Assembly (NCBI GenBank): GCA_900768535.1
Contig: CAAGDE010000147.1
Location: 1-27,067, forward strand
From: Clostridia bacterium
GTDB lineage: Bacteria; Bacillota; Clostridia; Oscillospirales; CAG-272
DNA length: 27,067 bases
Direction of reading: 5' to 3'
The notes under the pieces are model-generated. The model saw only the letters and a list, made by a program, of their open reading frames with translations, had not been told where the DNA came from and searched no databases. The first letter of the stretch is position 1. Each line of letters begins with the position of its first letter. Positions 15,232 through 23,287 of this stretch are shown in pieces. The position numbers were made by a program, and so were the translations under genes.

Positions 15232-16473
15232 TTACTGCACCTCCAACTCAAAGCGCAACGTCTTCGCGTCCGCAAACTGATCGGGACGCAGGGTAATGCT
15301 TTCCATTTCACCGGGCTCAACCTTCGGCTTTTTCCTGCTGAAAATGACCCGGTCGCCGTCCTTTACCAGAACGGTGACATTCCGGTAGACATCCGCGACC
15401 CGGAAGAATACCGTCACGTCCTTCTTTGCCGTGATGCGCTGGGGAACCGTGTAGCGGATCTTTCCGTCGGTCACGAGCGGAATGTCCACCGCCTCGGCGT
15501 GCTCCCCGTGAATGTATGCGGCGGCACTTCTGCCGGCAATGTCCGCCTCCTCGGAGACGAAATCAACCAGGTCGTGAACATGAAGCACGTTTCCGCAGGC
15601 GTAAATGCCGGGAATTTCGGTCTGCCGGTCCTGATCGACCGTGGCTCCGTTTGTCACGCGGTCCAGCGGAACGCCGGCGGTTTTCGACAGCTCGTTTTCC
15701 GGAATCAGACCGACCGACAGCAACAGGGTGTCACAGGGGATGTACTCCCGCGTTTCGGGAATCGGGCGGCGGTGTTCGTCCACCTTTGCAATGGTCACGC
15801 CCTCCAGCCGCTCTCTGCCGTGGATCTGCACCACCGTGTGGCTGAGCTTCAGCGGAATATCAAAGTCATGCAGGCACTGCTCAATGTTCCGGGCAAGTCC
15901 GCCGGAGTAGGGCATCAGCTCGCAGACCGCGTGCACCCTGGCACCCTCCAGCGTCATGCGGCGCGCCATAATCAGTCCGATGTCGCCGGAGCCGAGGATG
16001 ACCACGTTCTTGCCGGGCATATAGCCCTTCATGTTGACGTATTTCTGCGCGGTTCCCGCACTGTAGATTCCGGCGGGACGCGTTCCGGCAATGTTGAGCG
16101 CACCCTTGGAACGCTCCCTGCAGCCCATGGCAAGGATGATCGCCTTTGCCTGCAGCCGGAACACGCCCTGCTCCGGGTTGGTTGCCGTAATGATCTTGTC
16201 GGGGGTGATGTCAAGCACCATGGTGTTCAGAAGGAAGGGGATCTTCTTCTCCCGCACCAGCTTTTCATAGCGCCATGCGTACTCCGGACCGGTCAGCTCC
16301 TCGCCGAAGCGGTGCAGACCGAAGCCGTTGTGGATGCACTGCTGCAGAATGCCGCCCAGGTGCGCGTCACGCTCCAGGATGAGAATATCGGTCACGCCGC
16401 TCTCAAATGCCGCCACCGCCGCGCTCATGCCGGCAGGACCGCCGCCGACGATCACCAAATCGATTTGCTTCAT
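15232..16473 (-). CDS. NAD(P)/FAD-dependent oxidoreductase (GlpA-like operon partner)
   Basis: A 413-residue flavoprotein. DLVIVGGGPAGMSAAVAA is the FAD-binding Rossmann motif, GGILQQCIHNGFGLHRFGEE is characteristic of the oxidoreductase found next to GlpA-like dehydrogenases, and VVILGSGDIGLIMARRM is the NAD(P)-binding motif. GIYACGNVLHVHDLVDFV near residue 310 is the second FAD contact. A beta-rich tail of about 90 residues follows. It most likely passes electrons from glycerol-3-phosphate oxidation to NAD or another acceptor. It is separated from the GlpA-like gene by one base and from DUF1667 by one base. Confidence 0.9.
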   Translation of the reverse strand: MKQIDLVIVGGGPAGMSAAVAAFESGVTDILILERDAHLGGILQQCIHNGFGLHRFGEELTGPEYAWRYEKLVREKKIPFLLNTMVLDITPDKIITATNPEQGVFRLQAKAIILAMGCRERSKGALNIAGTRPAGIYSAGTAQKYVNMKGYMPGKNVVILGSGDIGLIMARRMTLEGARVHAVCELMPYSGGLARNIEQCLHDFDIPLKLSHTVVQIHGRERLEGVTIAKVDEHRRPIPETREYIPCDTLLLSVGLIPENELSKTAGVPLDRVTNGATVDQDRQTEIPGIYACGNVLHVHDLVDFVSEEADIAGRSAAAYIHGEHAEAVDIPLVTDGKIRYTVPQRITAKKDVTVFFRVADVYRNVTVLVKDGDRVIFSRKKPKVEPGEMESITLRPDQFADAKTLRFELEVQ

Positions 16474-16474
16474 C

Positions 16475-17908
16475 TCACTTTACCTCCTTGGTGCGGCTGA
16501 CATTGATCAGCGACTTTCCGCCGCACTTGGTCACCTTCTCATAGGGAATGCCCTGTTCCCGTGCCAGCAGCTCCACGATGTACGGGGAGCAGAAGCCGCC
16601 CTGACATCTGCCCATCTGTGCGCGGGTGCGGCGCTTGACACCGTCCAGGTCGGTGGGCTTCGGGTTGGTGCGGATTGCCGCGAGGATCTCGCCCTCGGTG
16701 ACCGTTTCGCAGCGGCAGATGATTCTTCCGTACGCCGGATCGCGGCGGATGACCTCGTTCTTCTCCTCCATGCTCATCTCGCGGAAGGCGTGATAAGCCG
16801 GGCGCACAGGGTTGAAATCCGCTTTCTTTGCGGCGTGCAGTCCCGCGTCCAGCAGCAGCTGTTCGACATATTCCGCAATCGCCGGGGCAGAGGAAAGTCC
16901 GGGCGATTCAATGCCCGCCACGTTGACAAAGCGCTCACGCGGCATGCCGATGATGAAATCTCCGGTGCTTCCGACCGCGCGCAGACCGCAGAACGAGGTG
17001 ATGGTCTGATTGAAGCGGATGCCCCTGACGTTCTCGCCCGCCTGTTTCATCACCAGTCCCAGCCCCTCGGCAGTGGTGGCTTTGTCCTCCTTGTCCGCCA
17101 TGTCCACCGAGGTCGGACCCGTGAGCAGGTTGCCGTCCACCGTAGGAGTGACCAGAATGCCTTTGCCCATCTTCGAGGGGGTGCGGAAGACGGTGTGCGA
17201 CACCAGCCCGCCGCTTTCCTTGTCCAGCAGGACATACTCTCCGCGCCGGGGATGAACCGTAAAGGAGCGGTCGCCGATCATCCCCGCAACCGCATCGGAA
17301 TAGACGCCGGCGGCATTGATGACATATGTTGCTTCCACCGTCCCGCCCGCGGTCTGCAGGACGAAATGATCGCCCGCATCGGTGATGGCAGTGACCCCGG
17401 AATTCAGCCGCAGCTCGGCACCGTTGTCCATGGCGTTTCCGACCGCCGCAATGGTCAGCTCATACGGGCAGACGATCGCGCCGGTAGGGGCATAAAGCGC
17501 ACCGATTGCGTTCTCCGAAATATTCGGTTCCAGAGCACGGAGCCGTGCGGCGTCGATGATCTCCAGCCTCTTGACGCCGTTTGCCACGCCCCGGCGGTAG
17601 AGGTTCTCTATCTCCCGCTTGTCCTCGTCGTTGAAGCCGATGACGAGGGAGCCGTTGTTTTTGTACTTCACGCCCAGCTCGCGGCAGACGGTTTCCATCA
17701 TTTCCGAGCCGCGGACATTCAGCTTTGCCTTCAGCGTGCCCTCCTGCGCGTCAAAACCGGCATGGACGATTGCGGAGTTCGCACAGCTTGCCCCGGTTGC
17801 AACATCGTTTTTTGCTTCGAGGATGCAGATCTTCAGGTCATATGCCGAAAGCGTCCTTGCAATCATTCCGCCAACCACGCCGGCGCCTATGACAGCAATA
17901 TCAAACAT
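16475..17908 (-). CDS. FAD-dependent glycerol-3-phosphate dehydrogenase (GlpA-like) with C-terminal [2Fe-2S] domain
   Basis: A 477-residue DAO-family flavoenzyme. FDIAVIGAGVVGGMIARTL is the N-terminal FAD motif. RRGEYVLLDKE and TPTVDGNLLTGPTS match GlpA-type proteins. The last 100 residues hold a BFD-like [2Fe-2S] module with ICRCETVTEGEI and GRCQGGFC, giving four cysteines. It should oxidise glycerol 3-phosphate to dihydroxyacetone phosphate; an alternative is another hydroxy-acid dehydrogenase, as the family is broad. The ATG at 17908 follows GGAGAAG; upstream in-frame codons lie in the leader. It is the first gene of the operon and has a perfect promoter. Confidence 0.87.
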   Translation of the reverse strand: MFDIAVIGAGVVGGMIARTLSAYDLKICILEAKNDVATGASCANSAIVHAGFDAQEGTLKAKLNVRGSEMMETVCRELGVKYKNNGSLVIGFNDEDKREIENLYRRGVANGVKRLEIIDAARLRALEPNISENAIGALYAPTGAIVCPYELTIAAVGNAMDNGAELRLNSGVTAITDAGDHFVLQTAGGTVEATYVINAAGVYSDAVAGMIGDRSFTVHPRRGEYVLLDKESGGLVSHTVFRTPSKMGKGILVTPTVDGNLLTGPTSVDMADKEDKATTAEGLGLVMKQAGENVRGIRFNQTITSFCGLRAVGSTGDFIIGMPRERFVNVAGIESPGLSSAPAIAEYVEQLLLDAGLHAAKKADFNPVRPAYHAFREMSMEEKNEVIRRDPAYGRIICRCETVTEGEILAAIRTNPKPTDLDGVKRRTRAQMGRCQGGFCSPYIVELLAREQGIPYEKVTKCGGKSLINVSRTKEVK

Positions 17909-17955
17909 ACCATCTTCTCCTTTTTTACCGAAAAAAATCAGAACAATCATCTTAT

Positions 17956-17984
17956 ATTATAGCGAAATCGGGACGGACTGTCAA
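17956..17984 (-). promoter_or_regulatory. Consensus promoter of the GlpA-like operon
   Basis: On the minus strand TTGACA (17984-17979), a 17-base spacer and TATAAT (17961-17956) match the sigma-A consensus at all 12 positions. The leader to the ATG is about 40 bases. The adjoining 17990-18190 stretch contains no gene or known RNA that I can support. Confidence 0.9.
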
Positions 17985-18203
17985 GAACTCCGCGCAAATC
18001 GGCAAAAAATCACATTCCGGTTGTCGTTTGAGCAACAACACGCACCTTTGTGCAGAAAATCGACGATCGGTTCGCTTTTTCTGCGGAAAAAACGCAACGG
18101 TCGGCGGGCGATGCGCCTGTCGGGGGAAGGTGCGCAAAAAAAATCGTCAAATCGGATATTTTCTTCCGTTTGTTGAAACTCAGTTCACAATCGTATGCTA
18201 AAC

Positions 18204-18209
18204 TATAAT
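18204..18209 (+). promoter_or_regulatory. Probable -10 element for the two-component operon
   Basis: A perfect TATAAT lies 19 bases before the regulator ATG, leaving a very short leader that just includes the AGGGG ribosome binding site. No good -35 sits 16-18 bases upstream. TTGAAA at 18173 is 25 bases away and cannot serve with it, so the promoter may depend on an activator, possibly the regulator itself. Confidence 0.45.
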
Positions 18210-18227
18210 GAGAAAGGGGATGATGGG

Positions 18228-18902
18228 ATGTTCCAGATTTTGGTTGCGGAGGATGATACCAATACAAGAAAGCTGATGGCGGCGGTTCTGACGCGGTACG
18301 GCTACGAGCCGGTGCTTGCGTGCGACGGCAGGGAAGCGCTGGAGGTGTTGGACAAAAAACACATCGATCTGATTATACTGGATGTCATGATGCCGCGCAT
18401 GGACGGGTATGAATTTACAAACACGCTCCGTAAATCGGGTTGCATGATCCCGATCCTGATGGTTACGGCGCGGGAGACAACAGAGGATAAAAAGCGCGGA
18501 TTTATCATCGGTGCGGACGACTACATGGTCAAACCGGTGGACGAGGAGGAGATGATCCTGCGGATTGCCGCGCTTCTGCGCAGATCCCGCATTGCCGGCG
18601 AGCGGAAGCTGACCGTCGGAAAGACCGTTCTGCGTTATGACGGCATGACCGTCAGCGATGCAAACGGGACACAGGAGCTGCCGCAGAAGGAGTTTCTGCT
18701 TCTGTTCAAGCTGCTGTCCTATCCGAACAAGATTTTTACCCGCCGGCAGCTGATGGACGAGATCTGGGATATGGACAGCGAGAGCGATGAGCGGACGGTG
18801 GATGTACATATCAGCCGCATCCGGGACCGCTTCCGCGGCAATCCCGATTTTGAGATCCATACGATCCGCGGGCTGGGCTATAAGGCGGTTATCGGAAAAT
18901 GA
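18228..18902 (+). CDS. OmpR/PhoB-family response regulator
   Basis: A 224-residue two-domain regulator. The receiver (1-120) has the full set of active residues: Glu8-Asp9-Asp10, the phosphoacceptor Asp52 in LIILDVMMPRMDG, Thr80 and Lys102 in YMVKPVD. The winged-helix DNA-binding domain (about 130-224) contains LPQKEFLLLFKLLSYPN, FTRRQLMDEIWDMD, RTVDVHISRIRDRF and HTIRGLGYKAV. It is paired with the next gene by an ATGA overlap, so that kinase is its partner. The ATG at 18228 begins the family's normal MFQILVAEDD; an ATG at 18195 would add 11 residues without a ribosome binding site. Confidence 0.93.
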   Translation: MFQILVAEDDTNTRKLMAAVLTRYGYEPVLACDGREALEVLDKKHIDLIILDVMMPRMDGYEFTNTLRKSGCMIPILMVTARETTEDKKRGFIIGADDYMVKPVDEEEMILRIAALLRRSRIAGERKLTVGKTVLRYDGMTVSDANGTQELPQKEFLLLFKLLSYPNKIFTRRQLMDEIWDMDSESDERTVDVHISRIRDRFRGNPDFEIHTIRGLGYKAVIGK

Positions 18903-19996
18903 GGAAAACGGAAAAAACGGCAGAGCGGTTTCCGGATTCCCGTCAAGGCAGACGGACCCTGCGGTGGAAGCTGACAGGGTTCGTCTTTTCGGTCATCGTT
19001 ATGTCCTTCGCGCTGGTGGCGGCGGTCTACGGCATCGTTCTGACCGTCTTCGGGAGCAGTGAAGTCGGTGCACGGCTGGCGGTCAGTCCGGTTTTCCTTT
19101 CCCTGCTTATGCTGGGCGCGTGTACACTGATTGCCATGCTCCTGTTTGTACTGCTCAACAAGTGCTATCTGCAGCCGCTGAAGCGGCTGATCCGCGCGAC
19201 CAAGGAAATCGGCGAGGGACATTTTGATATTTACGTCGAGGAGGAAAAGCGCAGCTTCTATCAGGTGGTCCCGGAGCTTCAGCTGCTGATCCGCAATTTC
19301 AACGAAATGGCGCAGGAGCTGCGCGGGATTGAGCTGTTCCGGAATGACTTCATCAACAACTTTTCGCACGAATTCAAAACGCCGATCATCTCCATCCGGG
19401 GCTTTGCGCACGAACTGCGCCAGGAGGGTCTGACCGACGAAATGCGTGCGGAATACGCCCGGATCATTGAGGAGGAGTCCGACCGCCTGGCACGGCTGTC
19501 CTCCAATGTCCTGACCCTGAGCAAGCTGGAGAACCAGCAGATCGTCACCGGGCAGACCGACTTTTATCTGGATGAGCAGATCCGGCAGTGCATTCTGACC
19601 CTGGAATCGGATTGGACGTCAAAGGAGCTGGAGATCATCCCGGAGCTGGAGCCGCTCCTGTATCACGGAAACGAGGAGATGCTCGCCCTCATCTGGCGGA
19701 ATCTGCTTGGTAACGCAATCAAATTCACCCCGCAGGGCGGTTGTATCCGCATCACCATGCAGCTTTCACCGCACGATGTCACCGTGGCGGTCGCGGATAA
19801 CGGCATCGGCATGAGCCGCGAGGTCATGGCTCGGATTTTCGAAAAATTTTACCAGGGTGACCTCTCCCACGCTCACGCCGGCTACGGCATCGGTCTTTCC
19901 CTCGTCGGTCGCGTCATCCACCTGGTCGGCGGCAAAATCTTCGTCGACAGCGAAGAATCCAAAGGCAGCACCTTCACCGTGATTCTACCAAGGTGA
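18899..19996 (+). CDS. Sensor histidine kinase with short extracytoplasmic loop
   Basis: A 365-residue membrane kinase. Two spans (about 24-50 and 62-87) are separated by only some ten residues, so there is no room for an extracytoplasmic sensor domain. A HAMP linker (about 88-140), the HisKA segment FINNFSHEFKTPI with phosphoacceptor His157, and the HATPase core with NLLGNAIKFTP, DNGIGM, and GYGIGLSLV follow. It should phosphorylate the regulator encoded just before it. The signal is unknown; short-loop kinases often sense within the membrane or through a partner membrane protein. Its stop lies two bases before the palindromic element. Confidence 0.92.
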   Translation: MRKTEKTAERFPDSRQGRRTLRWKLTGFVFSVIVMSFALVAAVYGIVLTVFGSSEVGARLAVSPVFLSLLMLGACTLIAMLLFVLLNKCYLQPLKRLIRATKEIGEGHFDIYVEEEKRSFYQVVPELQLLIRNFNEMAQELRGIELFRNDFINNFSHEFKTPIISIRGFAHELRQEGLTDEMRAEYARIIEEESDRLARLSSNVLTLSKLENQQIVTGQTDFYLDEQIRQCILTLESDWTSKELEIIPELEPLLYHGNEEMLALIWRNLLGNAIKFTPQGGCIRITMQLSPHDVTVAVADNGIGMSREVMARIFEKFYQGDLSHAHAGYGIGLSLVGRVIHLVGGKIFVDSEESKGSTFTVILPR

Positions 19997-19997
19997 A

Positions 19998-20254
19998 GGG
20001 GGGAGAGGGAAGACCTTGGGGCTCTGCCCCAAACCCCGCTTAAACCTTTCTTAAGGAGAAAGGTTTAAGAATCCAAAGACCTTGCCTGAGAAGGGCATAC
20101 CCCCCAATTTACGAACCGAAAGGATTTTTCGGCTGCAGATTGGGGGGTATGCCCTTCTCAGGCAAGGTTCTTGGGGTTCTTAGACCCTTCTTCCCTAAGA
20201 AGGGTCTAAGCGGAGTTTGAGGCAGAGCCTCAAGGTCTTTCCTCTCCCTCCTCC
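19998..20254. repeat. Large nested palindromic element (two inverted copies of a two-hairpin unit)
   Basis: Arms of about 110 bases (19998-20108 and 20139-20254) are inverted copies. The inner 29 bases (20080-20108 versus 20139-20167) are identical, and the 30-base centre carries its own CCGAAA/TTTCGG stem. Each arm holds two hairpins: GGGGC-TCT-GCCCC and a 13-bp stem (20039-20051/20057-20069) on the left; GAGGC-AGA-GCCTC and a 14-bp stem (20179-20192/20197-20210) on the right. Arm differences in these stems are compensatory. It lies between convergent genes and probably terminates transcription both ways. The right arm overlaps the 3' end of the minus-strand regulator gene. Confidence 0.9.
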
Positions 20255-20898
20255 GTATGGACAATCCCGCGGCGGAGGCGGTAGCCTTTGCCGTAGACGC
20301 TTTTGATCAATGGGAGACCGCTGATGAGGCGGGCTTTGGAATTGATGTGGGCGACGTGGACGGTCAGGTTTTCCGCTTTCTGTGAGCCTTCCGGGAAGCA
20401 GACAGCCAGGAGCTCGTTCCGGGAGACCGTTTCCGGTGCGCGGAGGTAGATCAGGCGCAGAATCTGGTGCTCGCGTGGGGAGAGCGGCATCCGGTAGCCG
20501 AGCAGGCGGGTGTCGTTCGGGTGATCGTTGACGAGCAGGGTAAATGTGGAAAGCTGTGGGTTCCATCCGTGCGTCCGGCAAAAGTGCAGGACCTCGTCCG
20601 CAACCTGCGGAACCGTTTCGTACCGGATGACGCAGTCGGTATCGGAATCCGCCACCGAGCCGTTTTCCAAAATCAGTGCAATCGGAAGCTCGGGGTATTC
20701 GGAACGCATCTTTGCACACAGCGCGTTGGCATGGTGCGGCTCTGCGGTGCCGTCAATCAGCATGGCACTCATGGTATGCTCCCGGCAGAGGTATTCGGCG
20801 GCTTCCATGCATTCTGCCAGGACCTCCAAGCCGGATGCCGCCAGTGTGCGTGTCAGTTCCAATCCCTGTTGACGCCGGTCAGTCAGAAAGATCAGCAT
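20230..20898 (-). CDS. Winged-helix regulator with degenerate receiver domain
   Basis: A 222-residue protein shaped like an OmpR-type regulator. The C-terminal domain (about 125-211) has LSPREHQILRLIYLRAPE, VSRNELLAVCFPE, LTVHVAHINSKARL and YGKGYRLRRG, a standard winged helix. The N-terminal 100 residues follow the receiver pattern with Asp49 in AMLIDG, but the N-terminal acid pair is reduced (LTDRR), the Thr/Ser at the fourth strand is replaced (ALILENG) and the conserved Lys is missing. Classical phosphorylation is therefore doubtful. It begins 15 bases after glcK, has no clear ribosome binding site and has no kinase partner. Its last eight or so residues (EEGEERP) are encoded by the palindrome arm. 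Confidence 0.85.
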   Translation of the reverse strand: MLIFLTDRRQQGLELTRTLAASGLEVLAECMEAAEYLCREHTMSAMLIDGTAEPHHANALCAKMRSEYPELPIALILENGSVADSDTDCVIRYETVPQVADEVLHFCRTHGWNPQLSTFTLLVNDHPNDTRLLGYRMPLSPREHQILRLIYLRAPETVSRNELLAVCFPEGSQKAENLTVHVAHINSKARLISGLPLIKSVYGKGYRLRRGIVHTEEGEERP

Positions 20899-20913
20899 AG
20901 CAGACGCGGGGAT

Positions 20914-21876
20914 TCATTTCATTCCGAGCACAGCCGCACCGATGATCCCGGCATCGTTGCGGAGCTTTGCAATGCGGATATCGGGCATCGGAACCAGCCC
21001 GGTTCCGTACTGCTGTTCGCGGACGCGCGGCGTGACCAGATCCAAAAGATACTGTCCCTCGTTGGAGATTCCGCCGCCGATGGAAAGCACCTCCGGCTGG
21101 AAGATGTTGATCATACTTGCGATGCCGCTTGCCAGATATTTGATATATTCGTCCACCACCTCGGACGCCGCCGCATCGCCCAGGCGCCTGCCGTCAAAGG
21201 CGGTGCGTCCGTTGACCTTGCCTTTTTCGGCAACCAGCTTTGTCATCAGCGTTTCGCGTCCGGTTCTCTCGCATTCGGAGAGCTTTTCCTTTGTCATGTT
21301 GATCAGTCCGGTCGCAGAGGAGTACGCCTCCCAACAGCCGCGCCGTCCGCAGGTGCAGGGACGACCGTCCACGCGAATGACGATGTGACCCAGCTCTCCT
21401 GCCGCCGAGTTGAAGCCCTTGAACACCTTTCCGCCGTCCACGATACCTCCGCCGACGCCGGTTCCCAGGGTAATCATCACCGAGGATTTGCTGCCTTTTG
21501 CCGCACCGGCAATGGCTTCTCCCCATGCGGCGGCGTTGGCATCGTTTTCAATATGGAGTTCCGGGATATCCACCAGCTTCCGCAGCTCCGGGAGGATGGG
21601 GAAGTGTCTGAAGTCCAGATTGTTCGCATAGATCACTTCACCGGTTGTGTCATCCACAATGCCGGGGGAGGCAATGCCGAGTGATGTGACGTCCGCCGTC
21701 CGGATGCCGGCGGCTTTGCAAACGCTTTCCGCCATCTTTGCGATATCCCGGACAATTTCGGTGTTCGGTCTGCCGACCAGTGTGGGGGTGGAATCCTTGG
21801 CAACGATTTCAAAATTTTCGTTGACCAGTCCTGCGGCAATGTTCGTGCCGCCCAAATCAATTCCGATGCGATACAT
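20914..21876 (-). CDS. glcK: ROK-family glucokinase
   Basis: A 320-residue sugar kinase that would phosphorylate glucose with ATP at the start of glycolysis. IGIDLGGTNIAAGLV is the phosphate-binding motif, IENDANAAAWGE holds the catalytic Asp, LGTGVGGGIVDGG is the adenosine-side loop, and CTCGRRGCWEAYSS is the ROK zinc site (CxCGxxGCxE), with the His of GELGHIVI as the fourth ligand. Length and motifs match Gram-positive GlcK; a kinase for another hexose is possible. The ATG follows AAAGGAG. It lies 43 bases after the VanY-like gene and 15 before the pseudo-receiver gene, in the same operon. Confidence 0.92.
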   Translation of the reverse strand: MYRIGIDLGGTNIAAGLVNENFEIVAKDSTPTLVGRPNTEIVRDIAKMAESVCKAAGIRTADVTSLGIASPGIVDDTTGEVIYANNLDFRHFPILPELRKLVDIPELHIENDANAAAWGEAIAGAAKGSKSSVMITLGTGVGGGIVDGGKVFKGFNSAAGELGHIVIRVDGRPCTCGRRGCWEAYSSATGLINMTKEKLSECERTGRETLMTKLVAEKGKVNGRTAFDGRRLGDAAASEVVDEYIKYLASGIASMINIFQPEVLSIGGGISNEGQYLLDLVTPRVREQQYGTGLVPMPDIRIAKLRNDAGIIGAAVLGMK

Positions 21877-21919
21877 GGGTAATTCTCCTTTTGCAATATA
21901 ACGGTGGTCCTGACGATAT

Positions 21920-22693
21920 TCAGACCGTATCCTTGATTTTTGTTCTCAGTGTCAGAAATTCCTCCAGAGTAATGCCGCGCTTCATAATCTCGGTTGCGGC
22001 TTCGCGCCCGACAAAGCGGTAGTGCCACGGCTCGTAGTCGTAGCCGGTGATGGCAATCTTGTCCTCCGATTTCGGATAGCGCAGGATGAAGCCGAAGCGG
22101 TAGCAGTTTTCCGAGAGCCAGGCAAACGCCGCCGTGCGCTCAAAGGATTCGTCCAGGTCGGTCATGGTGGAGGTCATGAAATCCACCACAAAGCCGGTCT
22201 GATGCTCGCTGTAGCCGGGAGGTGCGGAGTAGCGCTCCGCGCGTCTGACCGCTTCCTCATGGCTGCAGCCTTTTTTCTTTTCCTGCTCAATGTAGGAATT
22301 GTAAAGCTGCTGCTGGCGGGCAAAGGTGCGGTAGCTGCTTGTTACAAAGATATCGGTCACCCCGTCCGCGCGCATTTCCGCCAGCATGGCATACAGCGCC
22401 TCCGCCGTGCGCTCCTCCAGCTGTTCGGTCTTTCTCGTAATGGAGGAGGGCAACGTCACCAGCGTTCCGGGATCGTAGCTCTTGTCCACCGGATTCTGCT
22501 TGTTGGCAAGATACAGATAGGTCGGATTCAGCCCGGTTGTCAGAACCGATTCGTCTACCTGGGTTTGATAGGAATAGGTGACGGACGGAAACAGATAGGT
22601 TTCTTCATCTTCCTTTTTGATGCAGGATGGAAGCAGGAGCATCAGCCCCGAAAGAACGCCCGCAAGACAGCGTCTGATTTTGTATTTTTTCAT
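21920..22693 (-). CDS. VanY-type D-alanyl-D-alanine carboxypeptidase, lipoprotein
   Basis: A 257-residue exported M15B peptidase. MKKYKIRRCLAGVLSGLML then LLPSC forms a lipoprotein signal with the lipidated Cys24. The catalytic domain (about 90-245) has TSSYRTFARQQQLY, YSEHQTGFVVDF with zinc ligands His164 and Asp171, and YEPWHYRFVG with Glu211 and His214. Such enzymes trim the terminal D-Ala of peptidoglycan stem peptides outside the cell. The ATG at 22693 follows AAAGGAC and gives the signal peptide; the frame is open further upstream only over the preceding gene. It need not be linked to vancomycin resistance, as no other van gene is near. Confidence 0.92.
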   Translation of the reverse strand: MKKYKIRRCLAGVLSGLMLLLPSCIKKEDEETYLFPSVTYSYQTQVDESVLTTGLNPTYLYLANKQNPVDKSYDPGTLVTLPSSITRKTEQLEERTAEALYAMLAEMRADGVTDIFVTSSYRTFARQQQLYNSYIEQEKKKGCSHEEAVRRAERYSAPPGYSEHQTGFVVDFMTSTMTDLDESFERTAAFAWLSENCYRFGFILRYPKSEDKIAITGYDYEPWHYRFVGREAATEIMKRGITLEEFLTLRTKIKDTV

Positions 22694-22706
22694 GATCCTG
22701 TCCTTT

Positions 22707-23273
22707 TTACGATTTGGTTTCCAAGACGAAAAAGTACGGCGAGGTCGGGGAATTGAGAATGGCAACCTTGGTACAGCAGACCCTGTGCCGGCTGAGCGTT
22801 GCAAAATACTCCTCCAGCATCTTCCCCTCGGCGTCTCCCTCGGCGTGACCGGGGTAGACCGCCACATTGAGAATGGCATCCTGATCCATCAGCTCAATTG
22901 CCGCCTCGATTGCGGGCATGGTGCTCTCGCGCAGGGTGGTGATCGATTTATCCCCGCCAGGGAGCCAGCCGAGGTTGAACATTCCCGCCTTGACCGGTGT
23001 GTGAACGTAATTTCTGACGAACTGGTGCGAATCCCGGATCAGCGTGTAGTTTTCGGGGCATCCCGTCTCCTTCAGGTGCCGCGCGGTGGATTCCAGCGCC
23101 TGCTCCTGAATATCAAAGGCATAAACGTGCCCGGTCGGACCCACGGTTTTGGAAAGAAACTCGGTGTCGTGCCCGTTTCCCATGGTGTAGTCCACCGCTG
23201 TGTCACCCTCGTGCAGGTGGTTGCGGATGAAGTATTTGTGCAGCTGCAGCAGATCGATCTGATATTTTCCCAT
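22707..23273 (-). CDS. mnmM: Class I SAM methyltransferase MnmM (YtqB), tRNA wobble-uridine modification
   Basis: A 188-residue methyltransferase of the rRNA-methylase family (PF06962). AVDYTMGNGHDTEFL is the SAM-binding loop, VYAFDIQEQAL binds the ribose, and MFNLGWLPGGDKS is the family signature. YtqB/MnmM of Bacillus adds the last methyl group of mnm5s2U34 in tRNA, so the same role is likely. The ATG at 23273 gives MGKYQIDLLQL and follows AAAGGAC. The gene sits between DUF6062 and the VanY-like gene, 14 and 13 bases from its neighbours, so it is the second gene of a five-gene operon. Confidence 0.88.
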   Translation of the reverse strand: MGKYQIDLLQLHKYFIRNHLHEGDTAVDYTMGNGHDTEFLSKTVGPTGHVYAFDIQEQALESTARHLKETGCPENYTLIRDSHQFVRNYVHTPVKAGMFNLGWLPGGDKSITTLRESTMPAIEAAIELMDQDAILNVAVYPGHAEGDAEGKMLEEYFATLSRHRVCCTKVAILNSPTSPYFFVLETKS

Positions 23274-23287
23274 CTTCGGTATGTCCT

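Noticed and set aside
16328..17962. A 544-codon plus-strand open frame
   Set aside because: It lies opposite the GlpA-like and oxidoreductase genes, which have clear motifs, and shows no domain of its own.
17990..18190. Possible small RNA or riboswitch between the divergent operons
   Set aside because: No stable conserved fold, terminator or recognised aptamer motif was found; only short A/T runs are present.
21920..22693. Vancomycin resistance locus because of the VanY-like protein
   Set aside because: No vanH, vanA/B ligase or vanX gene is near. D,D-carboxypeptidases of this family are common housekeeping enzymes.
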